NCBI GenBank assembly: GCA_944358825.1 | Contig: CALVSA010000008.1 | Coordinates: 1-46,356, forward strand | Direction of reading: 5' to 3' | Origin: an uncultured Bacilli bacterium | Lineage (GTDB): Bacteria; Bacillota_I; Bacilli_A; RF39; UBA660 | DNA length: 46,356 nt | Part shown: piece by piece, positions 7,690 to 16,063 of the stretch | How positions within the stretch are numbered: position 1 is the stretch's first letter | How the letters are laid out: each line of letters begins with the position of its first letter | Position numbers and translations under genes: made by a program | Notes under the pieces: model-generated | What the model was told of the DNA's origin: nothing | What the model saw: the letters and a program-made list of their open reading frames with translations, nothing else | The model's database searches: none

Positions 7690-8859
7690 ATGGAGAAGGT
7701 TATTTTAATTAAGTATGGTGAATTAACAACTAAAAAGGCTAATCGTAATTTATTTGTTAATACTTTATATAAAAATATTTGTGATAAATTAAAAGATTAT
7801 GAAGTTAAAATTAGTAAAAATAGAGTTAGGATGTTTATTAAAACAAATGAAGATGAAAATATTATTGTAAATAAGTTACAAGAGGTTTTTGGTATTCACA
7901 GTATAGTGGTATGTTATGTTGTTAATAATAATATTGATACTATTAAACAAAGTGTTTTGGAAGTAGTAAGTAATATTAAATTTAAAACTTTTAAAGTTGA
8001 AACTAAACGTAGTAATAAGAATTTTGAATTTAGTAGTATGGAATTTAATAATATAATTGGATCTTTAATTTTAAAAAATATTGACAATATAAGGGTTGAT
8101 GTTCATAATCCTGATTATATTTTAAAATTAGAAATTAGAGAGGATAATACTTATATATATACAAAAGAAATTGCTGGTTTGGGTGGATATCCGACTAAGG
8201 TTGCTGGTAGAGGATTACTTATGTTAAGTGGTGGTATAGATTCTCCTGTAGCGGGTTTTCTTGCTATGAAAAGAGGAATAGAGGTAGAGTGTATTTATTT
8301 TGAATCTCCTCCACATACTAGTGAAGGAGCAAAGTTAAAGGTTAAAAATTTAGTTAAAACACTTTGTAAATATCAAGCTAAAATTAAGCTTCATATTGTA
8401 TATTTTACTAAAATACAAGAACAAATATATAAAAACATTGATTCTAGTTATATGATAACCATTATGCGTAGGATGATGTATAGAATAAGTAAGAATGTTG
8501 CTAGTTCTAATAATTGTTTAGTTATTATTAATGGCGAGAGTGTTGGGCAAGTTGCTAGTCAGACTTTAAGTAGTATGAATGTAATTAATAGTGTTACTAA
8601 TTTTCCAGTTTTAAGACCTGTTTGTTGTTTAGATAAACTAGAGATAATTGATATTAGTAAAAAAATTGGTACTTATGATATATCAATTTTACCATATGAA
8701 GATTGTTGTACTATATTTTTACCAAAGCATCCTGTTATTAATCCTAGTTTAGAGAAAGCTATTAATTATGAAGAGTTAATTAATTATGAGGAGTTAATTA
8801 ATAATATAAAGGTTGATACTATAATTATAGATAGTAATTATGAAGAGTTTGATTTTTAG
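7690..8859 (+). CDS. thiI: tRNA 4-thiouridine synthetase ThiI
   Basis: 389 residues: N-terminal ferredoxin-like region, THUMP domain (about 60-165) and an adenylating PP-loop domain with SGGIDSP at 180-186. ThiI thiolates U8 of tRNA and may supply sulfur for thiamin. A Cys pair in the EDCCTIFLP segment near the C-terminus corresponds to the region holding the conserved catalytic Cys. There is no rhodanese domain, as usual in Firmicutes. An 18-bp near-perfect tandem repeat (8761-8778 and 8779-8796) duplicates INYEEL near the end. No cysteine desulfurase gene is adjacent. Confidence 0.92.
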   Translation: MEKVILIKYGELTTKKANRNLFVNTLYKNICDKLKDYEVKISKNRVRMFIKTNEDENIIVNKLQEVFGIHSIVVCYVVNNNIDTIKQSVLEVVSNIKFKTFKVETKRSNKNFEFSSMEFNNIIGSLILKNIDNIRVDVHNPDYILKLEIREDNTYIYTKEIAGLGGYPTKVAGRGLLMLSGGIDSPVAGFLAMKRGIEVECIYFESPPHTSEGAKLKVKNLVKTLCKYQAKIKLHIVYFTKIQEQIYKNIDSSYMITIMRRMMYRISKNVASSNNCLVIINGESVGQVASQTLSSMNVINSVTNFPVLRPVCCLDKLEIIDISKKIGTYDISILPYEDCCTIFLPKHPVINPSLEKAINYEELINYEELINNIKVDTIIIDSNYEEFDF

Positions 8860-8932
8860 AAAAAATTACCAAACAAAATTAAGTATTAAAATAACAAAAT
8901 TTCACAACCTATAAGTGTAGGAGGTGAAATTC

Positions 8933-9142
8933 ATGTCAAATACAAATAACAAAATGGTAGTACCTGGTGCAAAACAAGCTATCGAAAGAATGAAATACGA
9001 AATAGCTAACGAATTTGGTGTTAATTTAGGACCAGATGCTACTGCAAGAGCTAATGGATCAGTTGGTGGAGAAATCACTAAAAGATTAGTTAACTTAGGT
9101 CAAAACCAATTAAGTGGTTCTAACTATAATCAAAATAAATAG
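8933..9142 (+). CDS. Small acid-soluble spore protein, alpha/beta type
   Basis: 69 residues. It coats and protects spore DNA and is degraded at germination. The family core is clear: a GPR-cleavage-like region with [10 protein letters not shown], then [23 protein letters not shown] choose the ATG at 8933 (MSNTNNKM) because AGGAGGTGA lies at 8919-8927. The gene stands alone with its own terminator. It should be transcribed by the late forespore sigma factor, but I could not identify a convincing promoter. Confidence 0.95.
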   Translation: MSNTNNKMVVPGAKQAIERMKYEIANEFGVNLGPDATARANGSVGGEITKRLVNLGQNQLSGSNYNQNK

Positions 9143-9156
9143 TTAAGTATATAATA

Positions 9157-9184
9157 AAGAGCAACAATTTGTTGTTCTTTTTTT
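9157..9184 (+). terminator. Terminator after the SASP gene
   Basis: AGAGCAACAA / TTGTTCTTT stem with a bulged C and TTTG loop, followed by a T-run. Confidence 0.7.
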
Positions 9185-9191
9185 TAAAAAT

Positions 9192-9292
9192 AAAAAAAGA
9201 GACTGACCCCCAAGGAACAGTCTCCCAAAAAGAATAAAAAGGGGTTGGCTAGTGTGATACTAGCACCAATTCGCTTAAAATTTGAATTGGTG
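9192..9292 (-). ncRNA. Candidate ~100-nt small RNA with its own promoter and terminator
   Basis: Read on the minus strand, a strong promoter at 9326-9298 is followed by three hairpins: a 9-bp perfect stem CACCAATTC / GAATTGGTG (9292-9264), a 6-bp stem GCTAGT / ACTAGC (about 9263-9248), and a terminator GAGACTG / CAGTCTC (9224-9199) followed by T7. The unpaired ACCCC near 9242 can pair with GGGGT in the terminator loop, a possible pseudoknot. No open reading frame is present. I do not recognise it as a known RNA family; it lacks the GGAA tetraloop core of SRP RNA. Confidence 0.6.
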
Positions 9293-9297
9293 ATTAT

Positions 9298-9326
9298 ATA
9301 ATAAACGATGTTAGTACTTTTGTCAA
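9298..9326 (-). promoter_or_regulatory. Sigma-A-type promoter of the candidate small RNA
   Basis: On the minus strand: TTGACA (9326-9321), 17-bp spacer, TATTAT (9303-9298). The predicted start (about 9291) falls at the base of the first hairpin. Confidence 0.7.
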
Positions 9327-9369
9327 GTATAAAACTAAAAAAATTTAAAAAATTTTTAATACTTATAAT

Positions 9370-9630
9370 TTATGTCATTTTACTTTTTAAAAATTCTTCA
9401 AATTTTGTAATTCCATAATCTTTATTATAATAATTTGGATATTCATTTAAATGTGCTAAAGCAATTTTTGCACTTAGGATTAAATCATTATTAGTAACAT
9501 TAGTATTAGGATTAATTAGTCCATGTTCAAGTTCAATATTGATGCCGTTTAAAAAATCTTCAATACTAAATTTATTAAAATTTATATTTAAAACTTCACT
9601 TGCGTATTTCGCGTCCATTAAATTATACAT
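9370..9630 (-). CDS. DUF5661-like small protein
   Basis: 86 residues from the ATG at 9630, which has GGTGAT just upstream; a longer reading from 9675 has no ribosome-binding site. The segment INIELEHGLINPNTNVTNNDL followed by IALAHLNEYPNYY matches, from memory, the DUF5661 pattern (ELEHG, TNVT, ALAHL, PDYY). Function unknown. It is divergent from rpsO, and its transcript would run towards the small-RNA locus. Confidence 0.65.
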   Translation of the reverse strand: MYNLMDAKYASEVLNINFNKFSIEDFLNGINIELEHGLINPNTNVTNNDLILSAKIALAHLNEYPNYYNKDYGITKFEEFLKSKMT

Positions 9631-9682
9631 ATTTATCACCATTAAAATATATATAAAAATTAGTAAAATATACATAAAAAGC

Positions 9683-9795
9683 TTGCAAAATATTAAAATA
9701 TATTGTATTATTAATATGTTCCTAGTTCTTGGTTTGACGTACCTCTTACGTCTTACTATGAATTTGGTGTCATAAAATAAAGGAGGAGGATAAAA
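9683..9795 (+). promoter_or_regulatory. rpsO promoter and structured leader
   Basis: TTGCAA (9683-9688), 17-bp spacer and TATTAT (9706-9711) give a ~78-nt leader before rpsO. The leader contains a GACGT / ACGTC hairpin (9736-9752). S15 represses its own mRNA through leader structures in several bacteria; that such control operates here is inference. Confidence 0.5.
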
Positions 9796-10065
9796 ATGGC
9801 TTTAACAAAAGATGTTAAAACAAAGATTATTAAAGAGTACGCTAGAGATGAGAAAGATACTGGTTCTGCTGAAGTACAGATAGCTTTATTAACTAAAGAA
9901 ATTGAAATTTTGACAGAACATTTAAAAGAACACAAACAAGATAAACACTCTAAACGTGGTCTTTTAATGAAAGTAGGTAAGAGAAGAAGTCTTTTAAATT
10001 ATCTACTTAAAACAGATGTAAAAAGATATCGTGAAGTTGTAGCTAAGCTAGGACTTAGAAAATAA
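9796..10065 (+). CDS. rpsO: Ribosomal protein uS15
   Basis: 89 residues. It binds 16S rRNA helices early in 30S assembly. The family core is complete ([11 protein letters not shown], then HSKRGLL and KRRSLLNYL). A strong AAGGAGGAGG precedes the ATG. The rpsO-pnp order is widely conserved; a terminator lies between them, so pnp expression may depend on read-through or on a promoter I cannot see. Confidence 0.98.
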   Translation: MALTKDVKTKIIKEYARDEKDTGSAEVQIALLTKEIEILTEHLKEHKQDKHSKRGLLMKVGKRRSLLNYLLKTDVKRYREVVAKLGLRK

Positions 10066-10068
10066 AAT

Positions 10069-10092
10069 GGGCACCTTTTTTTAGGTGTCTTT
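10069..10092 (+). terminator. Terminator between rpsO and pnp
   Basis: GGCACC / AGGTGTC stem around a T7 loop followed by TTTA. It may be a leaky attenuator because pnp follows in the same orientation. Confidence 0.65.
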
Positions 10093-10112
10093 ATTTAAGG
10101 TAAGGAGTTATT

Positions 10113-12239
10113 ATGGGAAAAAGAATATTTGATTTAAATTTTCGAGGGAAAAAACTTAGAGTTGAAACAGGACAATTAGCAAAACAAGCAACTGGTAGTG
10201 CTTTAATAAGATATGAAGATACAGCTGTTTTATGTGCTGCTGTTATGAGTAAGGAAACAACAACTGCTGACTTTTTTCCACTAACGATTAATTATCAAGA
10301 AAAATTATATTCTGTTGGAAAAATACCTGGTGGTTTTATAAAAAGAGAAGGGAAACCAACTGAACAAGCAACATTAGCAGCTCGTTTAATTGATCGACCA
10401 ATTAGACCGTTATTTGCTGAAGGTTTTCGTAATGAGGTACAAGTAATTAGTACAGTTTTATCAGTTGATCAAGATTGTAGTCCAGAGATGAGTGCTTTAT
10501 TTGGTTCTTCTTTAGCACTTTGTATTAGTGATATTCCTTTTGATGGACCAGTAGCGGGTGTTATTGTCGGTAGATATGATAATAAATTTATTATTAATCC
10601 AAGTGTTGAAGAAACTGAAAAATGTGATATTATTTTGAATGTTGCTGGAACTAAGGATGCTATTAATATGGTTGAGTCTGGAAGTCATGAAGTAAGCGAA
10701 GATGATATGATTGAGGCAATTATGTTTGGACATGAGGCAATAAAAGAGTTAATTAGTTTTCAAGAGGAAATAGTAAGAGAAATAGGTGTTCCTAAAATAG
10801 AAGTAGAACTTGCTAAATTGGATGAAAATTTAGTTAAAGAAGTAGAAGATTATGCTACTTCCAAGATGCTTATGGCTATTCAAATAAAAGATAAATTAGA
10901 AAAATACGAACAAATTGATAAAGTAAAAGAAGATGCTATTAATTATTTTAAAGAAAAATATAGCGAGGATGAGAACTTAGACAATATTTTAAAAGATGTT
11001 TCTAAAATTGTTGATAATATAGAAGCTAGTGAGGTTAGAAGATTAATAACTGAAGAGAAGATTAGACCTGATGGTAGAGCTATGGATGAGATAAGACCAT
11101 TAGAAGCTGAAGTTGATATTTTAGCTAGAACACATGGTTCAGCATTATTTACAAGAGGACAAACGCAAGTATTATCTGTAACAACTTTAGGAGCATTAGG
11201 AGAACATCAAATACTAGATGGTCTTGGTATTGAAGATGAAAAAAGATTTATGCATCATTATAATTTTCCAGCCTTTTGTGTTGGTGAAGTTGGAAGATAT
11301 GGTCCAGTAGGTAGAAGAGAAATAGGTCATGGAGCGTTAGGTGAAAGAGCATTAGCGCAAGTTATTCCATCAGAAGAAGAATTTCCTTATACAATTAGAG
11401 TTGTATCCGAAGTATTAGAGAGTAATGGTTCTTCATCACAAGCATCAATTTGTGCTGGTTGTATGTCTTTGATGGCAGCAGGAGTTCCTATAAAAGCTCC
11501 AGTTGCGGGTATTGCGATGGGCTTAATTACTAAAGATGACAAATATACTATTTTAACTGATATTCAAGGACTAGAAGATCATATGGGAGATATGGATTTT
11601 AAAGTTGCGGGTACTAGAAATGGTATTTGTGCAATGCAGATGGATATTAAAATTAAAGGAGTTAGTAAACAAATTTTAAAAGAAGCTTTAGAACAGGCTA
11701 AAAAAGCTCGTATGCAAATATTAGATGTTATGGAAGGGGCAATTGCCAAACCACGTGAACAGTTAAGTAAATATGCACCAAAAATTGAACAAATTCATAT
11801 TAATCCTGAAAAAATAAAAGATGTTATTGGTCGTGGCGGAGATATGATTACTAAAATTATTCTTGATGCTTCTAATGTAACGTCAGTAAATGATAAGAAT
11901 GCAGTTAAAGTTGATATCGAAGATGATGGTAGAGTTATTGTATATCACTCTGATCAAGAAGTTATTAATAAGACTATTAAGATGATAGAAGATGCTGCTA
12001 GAGAAGTAGAAATAGGTAAGACATATTCTTGTAAAGTTACTGATATTCAAGATTTTGGCGCATTTGTAGAATTATGGCCTGGTTGTGAAGGATTAATTCA
12101 TATTTCACAATTAGATACTAAAAGAGTAGAGAAAACTTCTGATGTTGTAAAAGTAGGAGACGAATTACTCGCGGTTGCAACAGGTTATGATAAAAAAGGA
12201 AAACTTAATTTATCTCGTAAAGAATTACTTAAAAAATAA
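10113..12239 (+). CDS. pnp: Polyribonucleotide nucleotidyltransferase (PNPase)
   Basis: 708 residues, standard length. Two RNase PH domains, the second with catalytic segments such as [11 protein letters not shown] and [10 protein letters not shown], are joined by an alpha-helical domain (about 240-300). A KH domain with [15 protein letters not shown] lies near 563-578, and a C-terminal S1 domain carries the [11 protein letters not shown] segment. It performs phosphorolytic 3'-5' mRNA decay as a trimer. AAGGAG precedes the ATG. Confidence 0.98.
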   Translation: MGKRIFDLNFRGKKLRVETGQLAKQATGSALIRYEDTAVLCAAVMSKETTTADFFPLTINYQEKLYSVGKIPGGFIKREGKPTEQATLAARLIDRPIRPLFAEGFRNEVQVISTVLSVDQDCSPEMSALFGSSLALCISDIPFDGPVAGVIVGRYDNKFIINPSVEETEKCDIILNVAGTKDAINMVESGSHEVSEDDMIEAIMFGHEAIKELISFQEEIVREIGVPKIEVELAKLDENLVKEVEDYATSKMLMAIQIKDKLEKYEQIDKVKEDAINYFKEKYSEDENLDNILKDVSKIVDNIEASEVRRLITEEKIRPDGRAMDEIRPLEAEVDILARTHGSALFTRGQTQVLSVTTLGALGEHQILDGLGIEDEKRFMHHYNFPAFCVGEVGRYGPVGRREIGHGALGERALAQVIPSEEEFPYTIRVVSEVLESNGSSSQASICAGCMSLMAAGVPIKAPVAGIAMGLITKDDKYTILTDIQGLEDHMGDMDFKVAGTRNGICAMQMDIKIKGVSKQILKEALEQAKKARMQILDVMEGAIAKPREQLSKYAPKIEQIHINPEKIKDVIGRGGDMITKIILDASNVTSVNDKNAVKVDIEDDGRVIVYHSDQEVINKTIKMIEDAAREVEIGKTYSCKVTDIQDFGAFVELWPGCEGLIHISQLDTKRVEKTSDVVKVGDELLAVATGYDKKGKLNLSRKELLKK

Positions 12240-12261
12240 AATATATTTATAGGTAATTACC

Positions 12262-12290
12262 TTGTTTTATATAGAAAAAGGTGTTATAAT
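12262..12290 (+). promoter_or_regulatory. Sigma-A-type promoter for rpsU-yqeY
   Basis: TTGTTT (12262-12267), 17-bp spacer and TATAAT (12285-12290). GAAGGGAGGG and the rpsU ATG follow about 18 and 33 bases later. Confidence 0.75.
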
Positions 12291-12322
12291 AGTTAATGAT
12301 TTAGTTGAAGGGAGGGATTAAA

Positions 12323-12514
12323 ATGGCAGGAACAGTTGTAAGAAATAATGATTTAAATAATGCTCTTAGAAGATTTAACACACAAGTAGCAAAAAACGGA
12401 ACCCTTTCTAAGGCTAGAGAAATAGCTAAAGGTTATAAGAAACCTGGAGTAAGAAGAAGCGAAGAAAAAAAAATTAATACTATTAATTCAAGGAAAAATA
12501 ATAGAAATAATTAA
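12323..12514 (+). CDS. rpsU: Ribosomal protein bS21
   Basis: 63 residues. VVRNNDLNNALRRFNTQVAKNG, then REIAKGYKKPGVRRSEEKK, matches the bS21 pattern of a basic helix with RRF and a Y.KP..RR motif. The ATG at 12323 is preceded by GGGAGGG; longer frames upstream lack family similarity. bS21 acts in translation initiation on the 30S. The rpsU-yqeY pairing is common in Firmicutes and supports both calls. Confidence 0.88.
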   Translation: MAGTVVRNNDLNNALRRFNTQVAKNGTLSKAREIAKGYKKPGVRRSEEKKINTINSRKNNRNN

Positions 12515-12523
12515 GGTGATATT

Positions 12524-12961
12524 ATGTTATTAGATAAAATTAACGAAGATTTAAAAGAAGCAATGCGTGGTAAAGATGCTTTATCTTTAAGTGTTATTAG
12601 AATGTTAAAAGGTGATATTCAATTAAAGACTATTGATAAAGGTAATTTAACTGATGATGATATTATAGCTATTGTTTCTAAACAAATAAAGATGCGTAAA
12701 GACGCAATTGGTGAATTTAAAAAGGCCAATCGTGAAGATTTAGTAAGTCAAAATGAGCAAGAAATAGAAATATTAAATAAATACTTACCAGAACAATTAA
12801 CTTATGATGAAGTTGTAAAAATAATTGATGAGGCTTTTTCTAAAGTAAATCCTACTTCTAGTAAAGATATGGGATTAATAATGAGGGAAGTATCACCTAA
12901 GTTAAAGGGAAGATTTGATATGCAACAGGTAAGTAGTTTAATAAAAGAAAGACTAAATTAA
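12524..12961 (+). CDS. yqeY: GatB/YqeY domain protein
   Basis: 145 residues covering the whole YqeY family: N-terminal segment MLLDKINEDLKEAMR, then SVIRMLKGDIQ and a conserved NKYLPEQLT segment. It resembles the C-terminal tRNA-binding domain of GatB. A general role in tRNA-dependent amidation or tRNA handling is assumed for the family but not shown. It starts nine bases after rpsU behind GGTGAT. A terminator follows. Confidence 0.93.
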   Translation: MLLDKINEDLKEAMRGKDALSLSVIRMLKGDIQLKTIDKGNLTDDDIIAIVSKQIKMRKDAIGEFKKANREDLVSQNEQEIEILNKYLPEQLTYDEVVKIIDEAFSKVNPTSSKDMGLIMREVSPKLKGRFDMQQVSSLIKERLN

Positions 12962-12990
12962 CTATTAACGAAAGTTAGTAGTTTTTTTAT
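12961..12990 (+). terminator. Terminator after yqeY
   Basis: ACTATTAAC / GTTAGTAGT stem (one G-T pair) with a GAAA loop and T7. Confidence 0.8.
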
Positions 12991-12996
12991 TTTGTG

Positions 12997-13035
12997 GAAG
13001 TAATCTTCTTTTTTTTACGAATAAGTATTATGAAG
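12997..13035 (+). promoter_or_regulatory. Shared 39-bp upstream motif, copy 1
   Basis: Aligns without gaps to 18077-18115 at 34 of 39 positions: GAAGTAATC, two variable bases, C, a T-run, then CGAATAA, one variable base, TATTATGA, one variable base, G. It lies just upstream of the gene at 13056. Placement fits a promoter or operator used by both genes. I cannot match it to a known sigma consensus. Confidence 0.5.
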
Positions 13036-13055
13036 GCGAAAGAAAGGATGAAAAG

Positions 13056-14222
13056 ATGAAAAAAATATTATTGTTATTGTTATTATTTTTTGTATTTATT
13101 CCATCTATTTATGCAAAGGAATATGAAAAGTGGACTTTAAAAGATGAAAATATGCATAAAGATGCTTTAATTGAGTATCGTTATCGTTTCTATAAAGAAG
13201 AGAAAAATGGGAAATATTTAACTTATGATGATATTAAAGTTAATGATTATAAATATGTTGATAAAGATAATTTAAAATATTCTTCTTATAGTAATTGGCA
13301 AGATAGTTGTTTAGTAGATACAAAGCGTTATCAAGTTGAAAATAAAAGTTTATATGTATATCAAAAAGTGTTGCCTATTCGTTTTATTATGATAGATAAA
13401 ATAGATGATTTACATAATATTTTAGATATAAAAATATATAATAAAGATAAACTTGTTAATTATAAATTTTTAGAGTGCGCTAATTGTGTTAATAGTTTTA
13501 ATGATAATTTAGAAAATAAAATAATTAAATTGCAATTAGATGAGTTAATTGATAGTGATAATTTGAGTATTTTTGTTAGTTTTGAAGTTAATACTAATTA
13601 TCGTTTAACTGCAAGTAATGATGCTAGTTTTAATAAGATATCTTTACAAAAGGAAGTAAGTGGTAAGGATATAACGTATTTATTTGATAAAGAGTGGCTT
13701 GAGAATACAACTTATGGTGATAATTTTTATTCTGAAAATGAAATAAATAGTGATTTTGTTAAGCAAATTGGTATGGAGGATAAATGTCGTTATAAAGAGT
13801 TTAAAATGTTTTATTATAATTTAGATAAAGTTTATTATGATGATAATTATTATACTAATGTTGATGGTTATATAAAAGATTTAGATGATTATAAAATATA
13901 TTATTCTAATCCTATAAATACTAATACTACTAATAGTTTATTGGTTAGTAATACAAGTAGTAGGGAAGTGAAAAAAGATAATAAAAAAACTAGTTTAGTT
14001 AATAATAAAAAAGAAGAGAAAAAAGAAGATATAAGTAAAACTAAAGCAGATAAAGATAGTGATAAAAAGAAAGATAAGAGTGTTGAGAAAGATTCTAAAT
14101 TAGTAAATACTCTTCATATTAGTGATAGTAAGAATATTATAAAATATATTATTTTAATTGTGATTGGGCTTACTATTATATATATTATTTATATTAATCG
14201 CAGTGAAGTAAAAAATAAATAA
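13056..14222 (+). CDS. Secreted, C-terminally membrane-anchored protein of unknown function
   Basis: 388 residues: a clear signal peptide (about 1-20, ending SIYA), an extracellular region rich in Tyr, Asp, Asn and Lys, a charged Lys/Asp/Glu linker (about 305-350), and a C-terminal transmembrane helix (about 362-381) followed by NRSEVKNK. A few cysteines (ECANC segment) are present. I recognise no domain. It sits directly upstream of the STAS-sigma factor-spoVA block and shares a 39-bp upstream motif with the peptide exporter at 18128, suggesting common control, perhaps during sporulation. Confidence 0.75.
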   Translation: MKKILLLLLLFFVFIPSIYAKEYEKWTLKDENMHKDALIEYRYRFYKEEKNGKYLTYDDIKVNDYKYVDKDNLKYSSYSNWQDSCLVDTKRYQVENKSLYVYQKVLPIRFIMIDKIDDLHNILDIKIYNKDKLVNYKFLECANCVNSFNDNLENKIIKLQLDELIDSDNLSIFVSFEVNTNYRLTASNDASFNKISLQKEVSGKDITYLFDKEWLENTTYGDNFYSENEINSDFVKQIGMEDKCRYKEFKMFYYNLDKVYYDDNYYTNVDGYIKDLDDYKIYYSNPINTNTTNSLLVSNTSSREVKKDNKKTSLVNNKKEEKKEDISKTKADKDSDKKKDKSVEKDSKLVNTLHISDSKNIIKYIILIVIGLTIIYIIYINRSEVKNK

Positions 14223-14305
14223 TTGTCGATTATATTATTTGTAATTGTTTGTCGAATCTATATAAAAAAATAATATCTTGTGATAAATTAATAAGGAGGT
14301 GAGAT

Positions 14306-14623
14306 GTGCTAAAGGTTGATTTTGAGTTTTATAAAGGAATATTATTTGTTAGATTAAAGGGAATATTGACTAAATATAGTCTTATGAAAAATGATTTTAG
14401 TTCTTTAATTGATTATATTGGTTTTAAATATATTGTCTTTAATATTAATAATATTAGATTAATTGATGCTTATGCAATTGATTATTTAGTTAATTATAAT
14501 CGTAGTTTAAATTCTCATAACAAAAAGGCTTTTGTTTGTTTAGATACTAGTAGTTTTATTAGTAAATTTTCTAATAAGATACAAATAATAAATAAAGAAA
14601 AAGAGGTGCTTAATAGGATATAG
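14306..14623 (+). CDS. STAS-domain protein, SpoIIAA-like
   Basis: 105 residues with the STAS pattern: beta-strand FVRLKGIL near the start, then KYIVFNINNIRLIDAYAIDYLV. It starts at GTG 14306 behind AAGGAGGTGAG; the nearby ATG is followed at once by a stop. Position before a sigma-F-type gene matches SpoIIAA. The loop that is DSSG in SpoIIAA, holding the phosphorylated serine, reads DAYA, so the usual switch residue is missing. No SpoIIAB kinase gene follows. It may be a diverged anti-anti-sigma factor or another sigma regulator. Confidence 0.7.
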   Translation: MLKVDFEFYKGILFVRLKGILTKYSLMKNDFSSLIDYIGFKYIVFNINNIRLIDAYAIDYLVNYNRSLNSHNKKAFVCLDTSSFISKFSNKIQIINKEKEVLNRI

Positions 14624-14643
14624 AAAGGAATAAAGTAGCAATT

Positions 14644-15318
14644 ATGGTAAATACTAAACTTGAGGATTTAATAATTAAACATGAAAATCTTATTTATTCT
14701 ATTATAAATAAGTATAGAGGATTTTATGATCTTGATGATTTACATCAAGTAGCAGTTATTGGAATGATGAGAGCTGTTACTAATTATAAAGATAATTTGA
14801 ATACAAAGTTTAGTACTTATGCTTATAAATATATATTAGGTGAGGTATTAAAGTTTGTTAATGATAATCGATCTTTTAAAGTTAGTAAAGAGTATTTGCA
14901 ACTAGAAAAACAAATTAATAAAGCAAGAGAAGTTTTAACTCAAAAAATGATGAGAAGTCCAAGTAATTTTGAATTAGCAATATTTTTAGAGATAGATGAG
15001 AAGATAATTAATCAAGTTGATTTAGTTACTAGTAAGATGGAGAGTTTGGATAAAGTTATTATGGAAGACGGGAAGAGTTTAACTTTACTTGATACTATTG
15101 CTAGTAATAAAAATGAACACAATATTGATAATATTTATTTGTATCAGGAATTAGCAAAGTTAGAAGATGAAGAGAAAAACTTATTAAAAAATCGATATTT
15201 TCTTCATAAAACACAGCAAGAGACGGCCGAGATTTTGGGAATAAATCAGGTTCAAGTTTCTAGAAATGAGAAGAAAATTTTAAAAAAACTTAAAACTAAT
15301 ATGATGAGAGTATCTTAA
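14644..15318 (+). CDS. sigF: Sporulation sigma factor, SigF/SigG subfamily
   Basis: 224 residues. Region 2 has YDLDDLHQVAVIGMMRAVTNY and FSTYAYKYILGEV; region 4 ends with QETAEILGINQVQVSRNEKKIL, very close to the sigma-F/sigma-G signature. Its place between a STAS gene and spoVA genes favours sigma-F over sigma-G. Sigma-F directs early forespore transcription. The anti-sigma factor that would normally be encoded directly upstream is absent here. ATG 14644 has a modest ribosome-binding site (AGGAATAAAG). Confidence 0.88.
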   Translation: MVNTKLEDLIIKHENLIYSIINKYRGFYDLDDLHQVAVIGMMRAVTNYKDNLNTKFSTYAYKYILGEVLKFVNDNRSFKVSKEYLQLEKQINKAREVLTQKMMRSPSNFELAIFLEIDEKIINQVDLVTSKMESLDKVIMEDGKSLTLLDTIASNKNEHNIDNIYLYQELAKLEDEEKNLLKNRYFLHKTQQETAEILGINQVQVSRNEKKILKKLKTNMMRVS

Positions 15319-15337
15319 ATAATATAAAGGTGATGTT

Positions 15338-15565
15338 ATGAAAAGAGATGATGTGTATGAAATAATATCGTCTAATATAAAGAAAATTCGTCAAGAGAAA
15401 AATTTAACTCAAGCACAACTTGCCAAGAAAGCTGGTTATTCGCATGTTACAATTAGAAAGATTGAATCTTCAAAGACAAAAAAATATTTTTCCATTGATG
15501 CGATAAGTAATATTGCGGATGCTTTGGAAGTAGAAATTAGTAGTTTGTTTAAAAATAGAGAATAA
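15338..15565 (+). CDS. Small XRE-family HTH regulator
   Basis: 75 residues made almost entirely of one Cro/CI-type helix-turn-helix: NIKKIRQEKNLTQAQLAKKAGYSHVTIRKIE, then a supporting C-terminal helix. GGTGATGTT precedes the ATG. It lies in the sigma factor-spoVA operon, where Bacillus has no such gene, and ends at a terminator. It may regulate the sporulation block; its target is unknown. Confidence 0.88.
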   Translation: MKRDDVYEIISSNIKKIRQEKNLTQAQLAKKAGYSHVTIRKIESSKTKKYFSIDAISNIADALEVEISSLFKNRE

Positions 15566-15577
15566 TCTCTATTTTTT
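15552..15577 (+). terminator. Terminator after the HTH gene
   Basis: Perfect 10-bp stem AAAATAGAGA / TCTCTATTTT with a 4-nt loop, overlapping the stop codon. It separates the sigma-factor unit from spoVAC. Confidence 0.85.
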
Positions 15578-15621
15578 GTATATATTGAAAAAAATTACCA
15601 ATAATATTATTGGGTGATTAT

Positions 15622-16062
15622 ATGAAAAAAGAGGAGTATCAAAAAATTGTTGATAAATACACACCAAAGGAAAATTATATTAAAAATGCTATTGTTGTGT
15701 TTATTGCTGGTGGTACTTTAGGAGCGTTAAGTGAATTATTATTACAAGCTTATGCTTTATGGTTGGATATGCCTAGAAAAGAGGCTGGTGTATTAGTTAT
15801 TTTAACTTTAATCGTTTTAGCGTCTATTTTGACTGCATTAGGAGTTTTTGATGTATTAGTTACAAAATTTAAGAGTGCTTTAATTATTCCAATAACTGGG
15901 TTTGCGCATTCGATGACTTCTGCTGCTTTAGAGTATAAAAATGAAGGTTTAATAACGGGAATTGGTGCTAATATTTTTAAATTAGCAGGAACTGTTATAT
16001 TATATGGAGTTGTATCGGTTTATATTTTTGGACTGTTGAGAATTTTAATAATGGGAGGTTAA
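15622..16062 (+). CDS. spoVAC: Stage V sporulation protein AC
   Basis: 146 residues, polytopic, with the SpoVAC features: a KYTPKENYIKNA segment and hydrophobic helices with FIAGGTLGALSE, TALGVFD and ITGFAHSMTSAALEYK. It is a mechanosensitive-channel component in the spore inner membrane that moves dipicolinic acid. I choose the ATG at 15622 because GGGTGATTAT precedes it. spoVAD follows with one intergenic base. Confidence 0.95.
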   Translation: MKKEEYQKIVDKYTPKENYIKNAIVVFIAGGTLGALSELLLQAYALWLDMPRKEAGVLVILTLIVLASILTALGVFDVLVTKFKSALIIPITGFAHSMTSAALEYKNEGLITGIGANIFKLAGTVILYGVVSVYIFGLLRILIMGG

Positions 16063-16063
16063 G

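Noticed and set aside
8761-8796. 18-bp tandem repeat in thiI as a phase-variable element
   Set aside because: Repeat units are 18 bp (in frame) and only two; copy change would not switch the frame.
9745-9772. Possible riboswitch in the rpsO leader
   Set aside because: Too short for a known riboswitch; a ribosomal-protein leader is the simpler reading.
12252-12261. GGTAATTACC palindrome after pnp as operator
   Set aside because: Ten-base palindromes are expected by chance in such AT-rich DNA; no second copy was found.
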